Of a stretch of DNA of 64,000 nucleotides, positions 1 through 8,447 are shown piece after piece. The stretch spans positions 124,001-188,000 of the forward strand of contig JAHBWG010000002.1 of NCBI GenBank assembly GCA_019637095.1. Reading direction: 5' to 3'. Both the position numbers and the translations under genes were made by a program. Position 1 is the stretch's first letter; every line of letters starts with the position of its first letter. Origin of the DNA: Sandaracinaceae bacterium (GTDB lineage Bacteria; Myxococcota_A; Polyangia; Polyangiales; Sandaracinaceae). The notes beneath the pieces were generated by a model. That model saw nothing but the letters and a program-made list of their open reading frames with translations. It did no database searches and was not told the DNA's origin.

Positions 1-443
1 TCCACCGGCAGCTCGCCGCTCAGCGGCGCGATGCTCTCGCGCTCGACGCTCTCGAGCGACACGACCGTGGAGTCGTTCGCCCGGCTGAGCGCGTGCTCGG
101 TCACCGTGAGCAGCGCCTCCGGCGAGAACGGCTTGCCGATCGCGTCGAGCGCGCCCGTCTGCGCGAGGAAGCCGTCGCCGATCTTGTCCGCCTTGGCGCT
201 CATGAGCACGACCGGCACGTGCTCGAGGTTCGCGATGCGGCGCATGGCCTGGACGAACTTCAGCCCGTTCATCTGCGGCATCACGAAGTCCACGAGCACG
301 ATGTCGGGCGGCTCTCGCTGCGCGAGCTCGAGCCCCTCGCGCCCGTCCGCGGCCGCCGAGACGTCGAAGCCGGCCTGTGTCAACGTCCGTCGCACCACGC
401 GACGCACGGTGGCGCTGTCGTCGACCACGAGGACGCGGGCCAT
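1..443 (-). CDS. Response regulator receiver protein (C-terminus beyond the left edge)
   Basis: The ATG at 441-443 opens a reading frame that stays open to the window edge (147 codons seen). The N-terminus MARVLVVDDSATVRRVV is a textbook CheY-like receiver start with the acidic pair DD. The phosphoacceptor lies in VLVDFVMPQMNG, the Thr/Ser position in VLMSAKAD, and the conserved Lys in IGKPFSPE, so the receiver should be phosphorylatable. After about residue 120 it continues as SRANDSTVVSLESVER without a recognisable output domain before the edge, so whether it is a stand-alone receiver or carries an effector is unknown. It starts 23 bp downstream of the large TPR gene on the same strand and may be cotranscribed with it. 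No clear ribosome binding site precedes the ATG. Confidence 0.9.
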   Translation of the reverse strand, partial: MARVLVVDDSATVRRVVRRTLTQAGFDVSAAADGREGLELAQREPPDIVLVDFVMPQMNGLKFVQAMRRIANLEHVPVVLMSAKADKIGDGFLAQTGALDAIGKPFSPEALLTVTEHALSRANDSTVVSLESVERESIAPLSGELPV

Positions 444-466
444 CGGGCGAGGATAGCAGGCGCCGG

Positions 467-3400
467 TCAGGGCGCGGGAGGCCGGCCGCAGCGCGTGCGC
501 AGGATCTCCGCCTCGGGGCTCACCCAGAACCGCGCGAGCCGCGACGCCGTGGGGTGGCGCAAGAGCTTCGCGCCAGAGAGCTCGCCGAGGTCGCGCTCGG
601 TCCGCTTCAGCACGTCGAGCGCTGCGGAGAGGTCGTCGCAGAGGACGAGCGCGATGCGGCTCGCGCTGGTCTGGACCGCCTCGACGAAGTGCGCGAAGTC
701 GATCGGCTTGGCGGCGACGTAGGCGCGCGACGCGTCGTCGAGCGGGCGCCCGCGGTTCTTGCGCGGGAGCGCGCGGTAGAGGCGCTTGCCGATGTCGTCG
801 AGCACGTCCTCGCTCGTCAGGCCGGCGCCGAACCCCGGGCTCAACCGCCGGCACGTCGCCGCGAGCACGATCTCGAGCTCGCGCGGCGTCAGCCGGTCGA
901 CCGCGTAGAGGCCGACGCTGATGTTCGCCATCGCCTTCGCGAGCGCGAACACGCGGTGCGCCTCCGGCATCTCGGCGATCCCCTGCGGGACGAGGATCGA
1001 AGGCGGCTCGGAGAGCTCGACGGCCACGCCCTTGGCGCGCGCGCGGTGCACGTAGAGCGCGAGCTCGCCGAGGCCGAAGATCGCGGCGACGCGGTCGGCG
1101 CTCGCCCGGATCGGCTCCCCCGAGCGGGTCCCGAGGCGCGCCCGCGCCGACACGCCGTAGGCGTCGTAGTCCGGTGGGTATAGCTTGCCGATCGCGGGGA
1201 CCATGACCCGCATCAGCTGCGTGAGCTCGAGCGTGCGACGCACCGGATAGAACGCCTCGGTCGTCGCGGGGTCGAGGCTGCCCGGCTGCGCGATGCCTGG
1301 GCGCGCGACGTAGCGCCCGGCCTCTTCCTGCTCGCGCGCGCTCGCCTCCCCGAGCAGGACGAGCGGCATGAGGGCGCGCTGCGCCGCCGGGCGCTGGCCC
1401 GCGGCGGCGTACGTCTCGGCGAGGTCGCGCCAGATCTCGGGGCGCGTGGGGTGCTCGTCGAGCACGGCGCGCAGCGTGCGCCCCGCCTCCTCGATCGCCC
1501 CGCTCGAGCGCTGGGTGACCGCGAGGATGCGGCGCAGCTCGACGTCGGTCGGCTGCTCGCGCACCGCGAGCTCGAGCTCCTCGACCGCGCGCGCCGGCCG
1601 CGCGAGCTCCTCGCGCACGATCCGCGCGATCTCGACGCGCCCCGCGCGCCGCGCGAGCGGATCGGACTGGTGCTCGAGCCACGCCCGCAGCGCGTCCGCC
1701 TGGGCGCTCCAATCCGCCGCGCCCTCGATCAGCGCGAGGTGACGCTCGACGCCGAGGCTGCCCGGGCCCGCGATCGCCACCGCCTGCAGCGCCGCGTTGC
1801 GCGCCGCCGCGAGATCACCGCGGTCGGACTGGATGTCGGAGTACATCACCCACGCCTGCGTGCGCAGCTCCGGTGTCGGCGCGACCTCGACCAGCCGCCG
1901 CAGCGTCTGCGAGGCCTTGTCGAGGTCGCCGGTGCGCGCAGAGAGCGTCGCGAGGCGGCGCAGGGCGAGCGGGTGATCCGGCTCGAGCGACAACACGGCT
2001 TGCAGGCTCACGAGCGCGCGCGTCGGGTCGTCGAGCCGCTCGTCCCAGATCGCCGCGAGCTCGAGGTGGGCGTCGCGCAGGATGCCTCGGTCGGGTGCGA
2101 GGGACACGACCTTCGCGAGCATCTCGGCGGCCTCGGCCCAGCGATCCTGCCGCTCGTGGAGCTTCGCCATCGTGCGCAGCGTCGGGACGTGGTTGGGCGC
2201 CTCCTTGAGCACGCGCTTGAGCGAGGTGATCGCGGCGGGGACGTTGTCGAGCAAGTCCGCTTGCAGTCGCGCGACCTCCATCCAGAGCGCCGCGACGCGC
2301 TCCGCGGAGCGGGCGGACCCGGCTGCGCGCGCGAGGCGGTCCGCGGCGCGCGCGGCCTGCCCCGCCGCGAGCAGGAGCTCGGTCATCCCGGCCGCGGCGT
2401 CGGCGTCGTCCGGCCAGAGCTCGAGCGCGCTCGAGAAGTCGACGAGGGCGGAGCGTCCGTCGCGCAGCTCGCGGCTCGCGACCTGTCCGGCGCGCACGAG
2501 GAGGCGCGCCGCGCGCGCGGGATCGGGGGTGACGGACGCCTCGCGCCGCGCGGCCTCGACGAGCGCCTCGGGATCGCGCCGCGCGAGCGCGACGCGCGCG
2601 AGGCCCTTGGCCGCGGCGACGTTCTCCGGGTCCGACGAGAGCGCGGCGCGGTAGGCGTCGATGGCCGACGCGTCGCCGGCGAGCTCGAGCGACTCGGCGA
2701 GGCGCGTCTGGTACGCGGCGACCAGCTTCACGTCGCCGGCGCGCGCGCAGAGCCGCTGGTCGACCCGCGCCAGGAGCTCTCGGTCCTCGGCGGCGAGCGC
2801 GAGCGTCTCGAGCGCCTCGAGCGCGGCCGGGTCGTCGGGCCAGAGGCCGAGGATCGCCTCCTGCACCACGCGGCCCTCGCGCGGGTCGCCGCGCGCGGTG
2901 AGCCGCGCGAGCTCGCGCAGCGCCGCGACGCGGGCGCCGGGGTCCGCGAGCACGCGCGCGAGCGCCGCGTACACCTGCGCGAGGGCGTCGTGCCGCGCGA
3001 GGCGGCGGTACAGCGCCTCGAGCGAGAGCAGCGCCTCGAGGTGGCTCGGCGCGATCTGGAGCGCGCGCTCGTAACAGCCGACCGCGCGGCGCGGATCGTC
3101 GAGCGCGTGCGACCAGATCTCGCCCGCGCGCACGAGCCGCGCGACGCGCGTGGCGTCGTCGTGGGCGGCGTTGGCTTCTTCGTCGAGCTGCTCGACGAGC
3201 CGCCGCCACGCGCCCTGTCGCGCGCGCAGGCGCGCGAGCGCGTCGGCCGCGGGCGCGTAGCCGGGCACGGCCACGAGGGCGGTCTCGAACGCCGCCGCCG
3301 CGCGCTCCGGCGACTCGAGGTGCTCCTCGAAGACCTGGCCGAGCCGGTAGGCGGCGCGCGCGCGCGACTCGGCGTCCACCGCGCCCTCGACCTCGAGCTC

Positions 3401-5383
3401 GAGGACCTCGACGAGCGCCGCGTGGTCGCGCCGCGCGGTGAGCCTGCGCTCGAGCGCCGCGAGGACCGGCCGGTGGCGAGGGTCCGCGTCGAGCGCGCGC
3501 TTGTAGCACTCGATGGCGCGCAGCTCGTCGCCGATCCGTTCCTCCGCGAGCTGCCCCATCTTGTGCAGGAGCGCTGCCGCGCTGCGTCCCTTCGGCTCGA
3601 GCGCGAGCTCGCGCTCGTAGAGCTCGAGGAGATCGTCCCAGCGGCCCGTGCGGTGGTAGATGCGGCCGAGCCCCGCGAGCGCGGGCGCGTATCGCGCGTC
3701 GATCGCGAGGATGCGCTCGTAGCGGCGCATCGCGCCGTCCGGATCGCCGAGGCGCTCGTCGAGGATCTCCGCCGCGCGGTGCAAGAGATCGACGACGTGG
3801 CCGTGCTCCTGGCGCAGGTCCGCCTCGCGCTCGAGCGCCTCGACGAGCTTGTCGTAGCGTCCCGCGCGCTCGGTCGCGCGCTGGAGCGCGTGGAGCGCCC
3901 CGAGATCCTCCGGCGCCAGCTCGAGGATCCGCCCGTAGGTGTGCGCGGCCTGGTCGTGCTCGCCGAGCGTGTCCTCGTAGAGCGCGCCGACCTTGAACAG
4001 GTGCGTGACCGCCGCCGCGGGCTCCTCCGCCTGCTCGATCGCGCGCTCGTAGAGCTCGATCAGCGCGCGGTGTCGGCCGGCGTCGGCGTAGAGGCGCGTC
4101 AGCGCCTTGAACGAGGCGGCGTGGCCGGGGTGCAGGCTCAGCGCGCGCGCGTGGTGCGTCATCGCCTCGTCGGGCGCCTGCTTGTGGACCTCGAGCACCT
4201 CGGCGACGCGCGCGTGCGCGGCGGCGCGGCGGCGCGGATCCTCGGCCTGCTCGGCCTCGGCGAGCAGCATCCGGATCAGCGGGTCCCACGCCTCGCTCGC
4301 GAGGTAGAGGCGGCCGAGCGCCTGGAGCGTCGGCACGTGCGTCGGGTCGGTCGCCAGCGCGCGCTCGTACGCCTCACGCGCCTGCGCGGGGCGCCCGAGC
4401 CGCTCGTCGAGGAGGTTGCCGACGCGGTGCCAGAGCGCGAGCTGGTCCTCGCGATCCGCGCTCAGGATGGTGCGCCGCGTGAGCACCTCGGCGAGCCGCT
4501 CCCAGCGCTCGGCCCGCTCGAGCTGCGCGGCGAGCGCGTCGAGCACGAGCGGGTCGTCGGGCGTCTCCGCGGCCGCCGCCTCGAGCGCCTCGATCGCCTC
4601 CTCGCGGTTGCCGAGCCGCTCGTGGTGGAGCCGGCCGATCCGGTAGAGCGCCATCGCGCGCTCCGCGGGGTCGGCGGCCTGATCCGCGCGCCGCGCGAGC
4701 ACGCCGATCAGCTCGCGCCACCGCCGCTGCGCGTGGCAGAGGCGCTCGAGCGCCTCGAGCGCGCCCGACGCGAGCGGGTCGAGCCGCAGCGCCGTCTCGT
4801 AGAGCTCGAGCGCGGCGTCGACGCGCGCCTCGCGGTGCTCGAGCAGGCGGGCGCGCTCCACGATCAGCGCGGCGCGGTGGCGATCGTCGGCGACGATCGC
4901 GTTGGCTTCGCGCTCGAGCGTGCGGTCGAGCTCGCTCCACGCCTGCTCCGCACGATCGCGCTGCTCGATCGCCTTGAGGATCGAGGGGTCCTGCTTGTCG
5001 AGCTCCGCCGCCGTCCGATACGCCTGCCGCGCCTTGTCGGGCTCGCCGAGCGCGTCCTCGAGCACGCGGCCCTTGGCGTAGAAGAGCGCCGCTTTGCGCC
5101 GCGAATCGGCGGTGACGCGCGCCTCGGCGTCGAAGTAGGGGAGGGCGCCGCGGTGGTTGCCCGTCGCGAGCGCCGCGCGCCGCGCGCCGCGCAGGCTCGG
5201 GACGTGGTCCTTCTGCTCGGCGAGGCACGCTTCGAAATGCGCGAGCGCTCGCTTCGGATCGGCGAGCGGTCCCTCGTAGAGGCGCGCGACCTCGTACGAG
5301 AGGCGGGCCTTGCGCGCGGGGTCGTGGGTCTCCGCGATCTCCGCGATCCACGCCTCGGCGAGCCCCTTGGCGGCTTCCGTCAA
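467..5383 (-). CDS. Giant tetratricopeptide-repeat protein (1638 aa as drawn)
   Basis: Residues from about 5 to 1350 are a near-continuous array of 34-38 residue helical repeats with the TPR pattern (A-x-x-x-Y-x-x-A-L-x-x-D-P, e.g. YERALATDPTHVPTLQALG). The last ~270 residues form a different, repeat-free domain containing HRVFALAKAMANISVGLYA and DFAHFVEAVQTSASRIALVL. I know this kind of C-terminal domain from other myxobacterial TPR proteins but cannot name its function. No signal peptide is visible, so the protein is probably a cytoplasmic scaffold. The drawn start is a TTG without a good ribosome binding site. Reading continues upstream in frame without a stop, and a proline-rich N-terminal segment exists in another frame (separate entry), so the true start is probably near 5876-5915 and the sequence may carry a frameshift. 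A long open frame on the opposite strand is a GC-bias shadow. Confidence 0.85.
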   Translation of the reverse strand: MTEAAKGLAEAWIAEIAETHDPARKARLSYEVARLYEGPLADPKRALAHFEACLAEQKDHVPSLRGARRAALATGNHRGALPYFDAEARVTADSRRKAALFYAKGRVLEDALGEPDKARQAYRTAAELDKQDPSILKAIEQRDRAEQAWSELDRTLEREANAIVADDRHRAALIVERARLLEHREARVDAALELYETALRLDPLASGALEALERLCHAQRRWRELIGVLARRADQAADPAERAMALYRIGRLHHERLGNREEAIEALEAAAAETPDDPLVLDALAAQLERAERWERLAEVLTRRTILSADREDQLALWHRVGNLLDERLGRPAQAREAYERALATDPTHVPTLQALGRLYLASEAWDPLIRMLLAEAEQAEDPRRRAAAHARVAEVLEVHKQAPDEAMTHHARALSLHPGHAASFKALTRLYADAGRHRALIELYERAIEQAEEPAAAVTHLFKVGALYEDTLGEHDQAAHTYGRILELAPEDLGALHALQRATERAGRYDKLVEALEREADLRQEHGHVVDLLHRAAEILDERLGDPDGAMRRYERILAIDARYAPALAGLGRIYHRTGRWDDLLELYERELALEPKGRSAAALLHKMGQLAEERIGDELRAIECYKRALDADPRHRPVLAALERRLTARRDHAALVEVLELEVEGAVDAESRARAAYRLGQVFEEHLESPERAAAAFETALVAVPGYAPAADALARLRARQGAWRRLVEQLDEEANAAHDDATRVARLVRAGEIWSHALDDPRRAVGCYERALQIAPSHLEALLSLEALYRRLARHDALAQVYAALARVLADPGARVAALRELARLTARGDPREGRVVQEAILGLWPDDPAALEALETLALAAEDRELLARVDQRLCARAGDVKLVAAYQTRLAESLELAGDASAIDAYRAALSSDPENVAAAKGLARVALARRDPEALVEAARREASVTPDPARAARLLVRAGQVASRELRDGRSALVDFSSALELWPDDADAAAGMTELLLAAGQAARAADRLARAAGSARSAERVAALWMEVARLQADLLDNVPAAITSLKRVLKEAPNHVPTLRTMAKLHERQDRWAEAAEMLAKVVSLAPDRGILRDAHLELAAIWDERLDDPTRALVSLQAVLSLEPDHPLALRRLATLSARTGDLDKASQTLRRLVEVAPTPELRTQAWVMYSDIQSDRGDLAAARNAALQAVAIAGPGSLGVERHLALIEGAADWSAQADALRAWLEHQSDPLARRAGRVEIARIVREELARPARAVEELELAVREQPTDVELRRILAVTQRSSGAIEEAGRTLRAVLDEHPTRPEIWRDLAETYAAAGQRPAAQRALMPLVLLGEASAREQEEAGRYVARPGIAQPGSLDPATTEAFYPVRRTLELTQLMRVMVPAIGKLYPPDYDAYGVSARARLGTRSGEPIRASADRVAAIFGLGELALYVHRARAKGVAVELSEPPSILVPQGIAEMPEAHRVFALAKAMANISVGLYAVDRLTPRELEIVLAATCRRLSPGFGAGLTSEDVLDDIGKRLYRALPRKNRGRPLDDASRAYVAAKPIDFAHFVEAVQTSASRIALVLCDDLSAALDVLKRTERDLGELSGAKLLRHPTASRLARFWVSPEAEILRTRCGRPPAP

Positions 5384-5915
5384 CGTCCCGTGCTGTGACG
5401 GACTTCGCGGCAGAGGCCGCGCCGGCTCGTGCGCGATCGGCTCGGCCGCGGCGGGCCCGCGGGGCGCGGCCGGCGGGGCCGGCCGCGGCGCTCCCGGGAC
5501 TCGGCGGCGCTGGGTGCGGCCGGGCGCCGTGCGGGGAGCGGCGGCGGCGCCGGCGGCGGAGGTGAGGTGGCGGCGCGCTGACGCGGCTGGTGGGCGGTCG
5601 CGGCGGGGGCGCGGCGCGCGCCGGCGTGGCGGGCGGAGGCGCCGCGGGCGGAGGCTTCGGCAGGGGCGGGTGCTGGCTCGCGCGGCGCGAGGGGAGCGGT
5701 GGCGGGATGGACGACTTGGGCGCGCTCGGCAGCGCCGCCGCGACCTCTGCGAGAGGTGGCGCCGGCGGCGCCTGCGCCGGTGGGTCCACCTCCTGCTCGA
5801 GCTCTCCGAGGAGCCGGTCGATGGTCGAGTCCGCCCGCGCCGGAGCGTCCTCGAGCTCGCCGACCTCCACCTCCATCGTCGAGTCGCCGCGCGTCCGCTT
5901 CCCTGGTCCGCCCAT
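5384..5915 (-). other. Probable frameshifted N-terminal extension of the TPR protein
   Basis: Reading from ATG 5915 (or ATG 5876, which gives MEVEVGELEDAPARADST) yields an acidic segment followed by a proline/alanine-rich linker (QAPPAPPLAEVAAALPSAP, KPPPAAPPPATPARAA). This is typical of the N-termini of myxobacterial TPR proteins. The frame deteriorates to poly-Arg near 5555-5575. The frame of the downstream TPR gene is open through the same interval and gives AAAEPIAHEPARPLPRSPSQ just before its drawn TTG start. One single-base shift in the very GC-rich stretch around 5500-5575 would join the two into one protein of about 1800 residues. Sequencing error, real frameshift, or use of the TTG start cannot be separated from this sequence alone. 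Confidence 0.55.
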
Positions 5916-5975
5916 CCGAAGGGCTCGACGATACGACAAGCGCGGGGGCGAACGTAAGTGCTGGTTTCCCCCTCG

Positions 5976-6824
5976 TCAGGCGGCGTGCAGCTCGAGGTGC
6001 GAGAGCCGCTTCTTCAGCTTCTTCTTCGCGCGCGCCTCGAGCTGCCTCGCGCGCTCGCGCGAGACGCCGAGCTCGCGGCCGAGGTCCGCGAGGGAGACCT
6101 GGTCGTCCGCCATGTAGCGCTGCTCGACGATGTAGCGCTCGCGCTCGTCGAGCCCGCCGAGGGCCTCGCCGAGATGCAGCTCGAGCATGCGCTGCCGCTC
6201 ATCGTCGACGTAGCGCTCCTCCAGGTCGAGCTCGTCGTCGCTGAGCGAGTCCTGGAGCGTCGCGCCCGAGTCGTCGAACAGCGGCGCGCTGAGCGAGACG
6301 TCGCGCGAGTCGAGGCGACGGAGCATCTTCTCCATCTTCTCTTCCGTCGTCTCGAACCGCTCCGCGAGCAGGCGCAGCTGCTCGTCGGGATCGGTCGTGA
6401 CGCTCGAGACCTTGGCCCGCTCGCGGCGCAGCCGGAAGAAGAGCTTGCTGCGGAGCGGCCCGCTGCCCGCCCCGACCATCGTGGTCGAGCGCACCACGCG
6501 GTCGAGCACGTACGCGCGGATCCAGTACCCCGCGTAGGTCACGAAGCGCGTGCCGCGATCGGGGTCGAACTTGTCGACGGCCATCATCAGGCCGAGGTTG
6601 CCCTCCGCGAGCAGCTCGCTCACGGGGATGCCGTAGCGGCGGTACTGGAGCGCCACGGCGACCACGAACCGCAGGTTCGCCTCCACCAGGCGGTCGGCCG
6701 CGTTCTTGTCGCCGGCGCGCGCGCTCAGCGCGAGCTCGTGCTCCTCCTCGCGGCTCAGGCGCGGGATGCGCCGGACGCGCTGGATGTATCGCTGCATGGG
6801 GGCGTCGTCGATCCGCGCTGCCAT
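5976..6824 (-). CDS. rpoH: RpoH-family alternative sigma factor (sigma-32 type)
   Basis: A 282-residue group 3-like sigma-70 protein. Region 2 is visible as ANLRFVVAVALQYRRYGIP ... EGNLGLMMAVDKFDPDRG ... YAGYWIRAYVLDRVV. The RpoH box, which distinguishes sigma-32 from RpoD, is present as RSKLFFRLRRERAKV. Region 4 ends the protein with LADLGRELGVSRERARQLE, the -35-binding helix-turn-helix. Region 1.1 is absent, as expected for this family. ATG 6824 is preferred over ATG 6839 because AAGGAG lies 6 bases upstream of it. Two palindromes lie just upstream of the gene and could carry its regulation. Its likely regulon is heat shock or envelope stress genes; ftsH and an internal rpoD promoter, both in this window, are candidate targets by analogy with E. 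coli. Confidence 0.9.
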   Translation of the reverse strand: MAARIDDAPMQRYIQRVRRIPRLSREEEHELALSARAGDKNAADRLVEANLRFVVAVALQYRRYGIPVSELLAEGNLGLMMAVDKFDPDRGTRFVTYAGYWIRAYVLDRVVRSTTMVGAGSGPLRSKLFFRLRRERAKVSSVTTDPDEQLRLLAERFETTEEKMEKMLRRLDSRDVSLSAPLFDDSGATLQDSLSDDELDLEERYVDDERQRMLELHLGEALGGLDERERYIVEQRYMADDQVSLADLGRELGVSRERARQLEARAKKKLKKRLSHLELHAA

Positions 6825-6845
6825 GGTCGTCTCCTTCATTACTTC

Positions 6846-6857
6846 CGTTACGTAACG
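6846..6857. promoter_or_regulatory. 12-bp perfect palindrome upstream of rpoH-like gene
   Basis: CGTTACGTAACG is a perfect 12-bp inverted repeat about 22 bp upstream of the preferred rpoH start. In a chromosome this GC-rich, a 12-bp palindrome with an AT-containing core next to a sigma-factor start is a plausible operator. No binding protein can be named. Confidence 0.4.
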
Positions 6858-6861
6858 TTTT

Positions 6862-6879
6862 GTTTGGCGGCCGTCAAAC
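6862..6879. promoter_or_regulatory. 18-bp near-perfect palindrome upstream of rpoH-like gene
   Basis: GTTTGGCGGCCGTCAAAC has GTTTG/CAAAC arms and a GGCC centre, with one mismatched pair. It lies 4 bp from the 12-bp palindrome. Two adjacent palindromes suggest a composite regulatory region. A canonical sigma-70 hexamer pair was not found around them. Confidence 0.35.
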
Positions 6880-6964
6880 CGGTCGTTCGCGCCGACGAGA
6901 TATGAATAGGCACCTCCGCGGTCCGATTCAGTGAAGAACTGTGAAGCGGGTCTTTAGAAACGAG

Positions 6965-6997
6965 ACGCCCCGCCGCGGACGGGCCGGGGCGGGGCGT
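6965..6997. terminator. Strong GC hairpin downstream of the Fe-S carrier gene
   Basis: ACGCCCCGCC (6965-6974) pairs perfectly with GGCGGGGCGT (6988-6997), a 10-bp stem with a 13-nt loop. On the plus strand it is followed by TTCTCT; on the minus strand, in the direction of the Fe-S gene, by CTCGTTTCT. This fits a rho-independent-like terminator for the minus-strand ygfZ/Fe-S pair ending at 7037. The U-tract is weak, as is common at high GC. Confidence 0.6.
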
Positions 6998-7036
6998 TTC
7001 TCTGGCGCGCCGCGGCGCGCGGGGCTCTCGACGAGC

Positions 7037-7360
7037 TCAGGCGCTGAAGCTCGATCCGCAGCCGCAGGTGGATTTCGCTGCCGGGTTCAGGAACTTGAAG
7101 CCCGCGCCGTGCAGCCCCTCGACGTAGTCGATGGTCGTCCCCTCGAGGTACTGGATGCTCATCATGTCGACGTAGAGCGGGATCCCGTCCGACTCGAACG
7201 TCGAGTCGAGCTCCGTCGTCTCGTCCTCGAAGAAGAGATCGTACGTGAAGCCGGAGCAGCCGCCGCCGATCACGCGGACGCGCAGCCCCTGCCCGCCGAG
7301 GCCCTCGGCCTCGCGGATCTCCTTGACCTTGTCACTTGCCTTGGGAGTCAGCGAAATCAT
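7037..7360 (-). CDS. A-type iron-sulfur cluster carrier (HesB/IscA/ErpA family)
   Basis: The 107-residue size is typical of A-type carriers. MISLTPKASDKVKEI is the usual N-terminus. The three cluster-binding cysteines are present: one in VIGGGCSGFTY and two in the C-terminal KSTCGCGSSFS. The motif arrangement is closest to ErpA/IscA, which pass 2Fe-2S or 4Fe-4S clusters to apo-proteins in the cytoplasm. Upstream in-frame ATGs at 7402 and 7417 would add a non-conserved tail, so ATG 7360 is chosen. The gene lies 53 bp downstream of ygfZ on the same strand; YgfZ-type proteins also act in Fe-S protein maturation, so the two form a functional pair. The stop codon overlaps CTGAGCTCGTCGAGAGCC, which resembles the start of the dispersed intergenic repeats. 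Confidence 0.95.
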   Translation of the reverse strand: MISLTPKASDKVKEIREAEGLGGQGLRVRVIGGGCSGFTYDLFFEDETTELDSTFESDGIPLYVDMMSIQYLEGTTIDYVEGLHGAGFKFLNPAAKSTCGCGSSFSA

Positions 7361-7413
7361 GACTTCTTCGACCTCTGTCGCCTGGACTGTCGCCTGGACC
7401 ATCGTCGCTCGGA

Positions 7414-8310
7414 TCATGGCGCCGCACGCTGCGGATCGCCACCCGCGACATAACGTATCGTAACTGGGCCTCGCGCCGATGCCAATTCGACCCCGGGCTC
7501 CGCGCTCGCGCGCTTCACGTACGCGAGCGCGATCGCGGTGCCGTCCGCAGGATCGACGACGCCCGAGCGGACCACGCCGACTTCGACTCCGTCGCGGGTG
7601 AGCGACGTCCCCGACGCGGGCAGCGCGGCGCCCGCGATCACGACCAGCCGCCGCCGCAGCTGGCCGCGGCTCTCGAGCGTGCACACGACCTCTTGTCCGA
7701 CGTAGCAGCCCTTGGTGAACGAGACGGCGCGCGGCCCGAGCGCGGCCTCCTGCGGGTAGTTCGTCTCGTCGAAGTCGAGCCCGTAGGCCGGGCGCGCGGC
7801 GCGCAGCCGCGCGAGCGTCCACGCTTCTTCGTCGACGAGCCCGCCGCCGAGCGCCCGGGCCGCCTCGATGGCGCGCGCGAGCGGCGTCTCGAGCAGGTCG
7901 AGCCCACCATGACCGAGACGATCACACGCGAACCCTGCGAGGCCGAGCGAGCCCGCCGCCGGGCCCTGCGCGCTCACGACGACGGTCTCCTCGCCGGTGA
8001 GCTCCACGTCCTCCATCACCACGTAGCGCTCGAGGTGCGCGAGCAGCGGCGCGAGCCGGGATGGCGGCACGAGCAGGTCGAGCCCGTCGCCCCGGTCGAG
8101 CGCGAACAGGTCGGAGAGGATCTTCCCGCGCACGTCCACCAAGAGCGCGTACACCGCGTCCCCCGCGCGCGTCCGCGAGACGTCGTTGGTGATCTGCCCG
8201 TTGAGCCAGCTCCGCGCGTCCTCACCGCGCACGCGCAGGACGCCGGTCGAGAGCGCGCGCACGCCCACCGACTCGGCGAGCCACGCGGCCTGCTCCAACA
8301 CGTCGGGCAT
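7414..8310 (-). CDS. ygfZ: Folate-binding protein YgfZ (Fe-S cluster repair/maturation, GcvT-like)
   Basis: A 298-residue aminomethyltransferase-fold protein. The diagnostic YgfZ motif K-G-C-Y-x-G-Q-E is present as FTKGCYVGQEVV, and the N-terminal half has LNGQITNDVSRTRAGDAVYA, matching the tetrahydrofolate-binding fold. YgfZ proteins use folate to support synthesis or repair of Fe-S enzymes such as MiaB. The motif Cys is conserved. ATG 8310 (MPDVLEQAAW) is preferred over the upstream ATG because GAGAGGT lies 5 bases before it. The gene is divergent from the CAP-domain gene, with an operator-like palindrome between them, and is followed by the A-type Fe-S carrier. Confidence 0.92.
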   Translation of the reverse strand: MPDVLEQAAWLAESVGVRALSTGVLRVRGEDARSWLNGQITNDVSRTRAGDAVYALLVDVRGKILSDLFALDRGDGLDLLVPPSRLAPLLAHLERYVVMEDVELTGEETVVVSAQGPAAGSLGLAGFACDRLGHGGLDLLETPLARAIEAARALGGGLVDEEAWTLARLRAARPAYGLDFDETNYPQEAALGPRAVSFTKGCYVGQEVVCTLESRGQLRRRLVVIAGAALPASGTSLTRDGVEVGVVRSGVVDPADGTAIALAYVKRASAEPGVELASARGPVTIRYVAGGDPQRAAP

Positions 8311-8361
8311 CACGACCTCTCTGCGCCCATGTCCGCGCCGGCGCAAGTGGCCGCACGCCGC

Positions 8362-8377
8362 GTGAACGAACGTTCAC
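8362..8377. promoter_or_regulatory. TetR-type operator-like inverted repeat between ygfZ and the CAP gene
   Basis: GTGAACGAACGTTCAC has perfect 7-bp arms (GTGAACG/CGTTCAC) around a 2-nt centre, which matches the short, tight symmetry of TetR-family operators. It sits 52 bp upstream of ygfZ and 71 bp upstream of the CAP gene, where it could control either or both. No TetR-family gene is present in the window. Confidence 0.45.
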
Positions 8378-8447
8378 TCGCGAGGCTCGAACACCGGCGA
8401 TGCGACGACGTGGCACACGTGGCTTGCTCGTTGCTAAACCTACGTTC

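Noticed and set aside
1451-5398. 1315-codon open frame on the plus strand, antisense to the TPR gene
   Set aside because: The product is Arg/Leu/Glu/Val repeat-like with no domain; it is the mirror of GC-ending codons in the TPR gene, which has clear TPR repeats.
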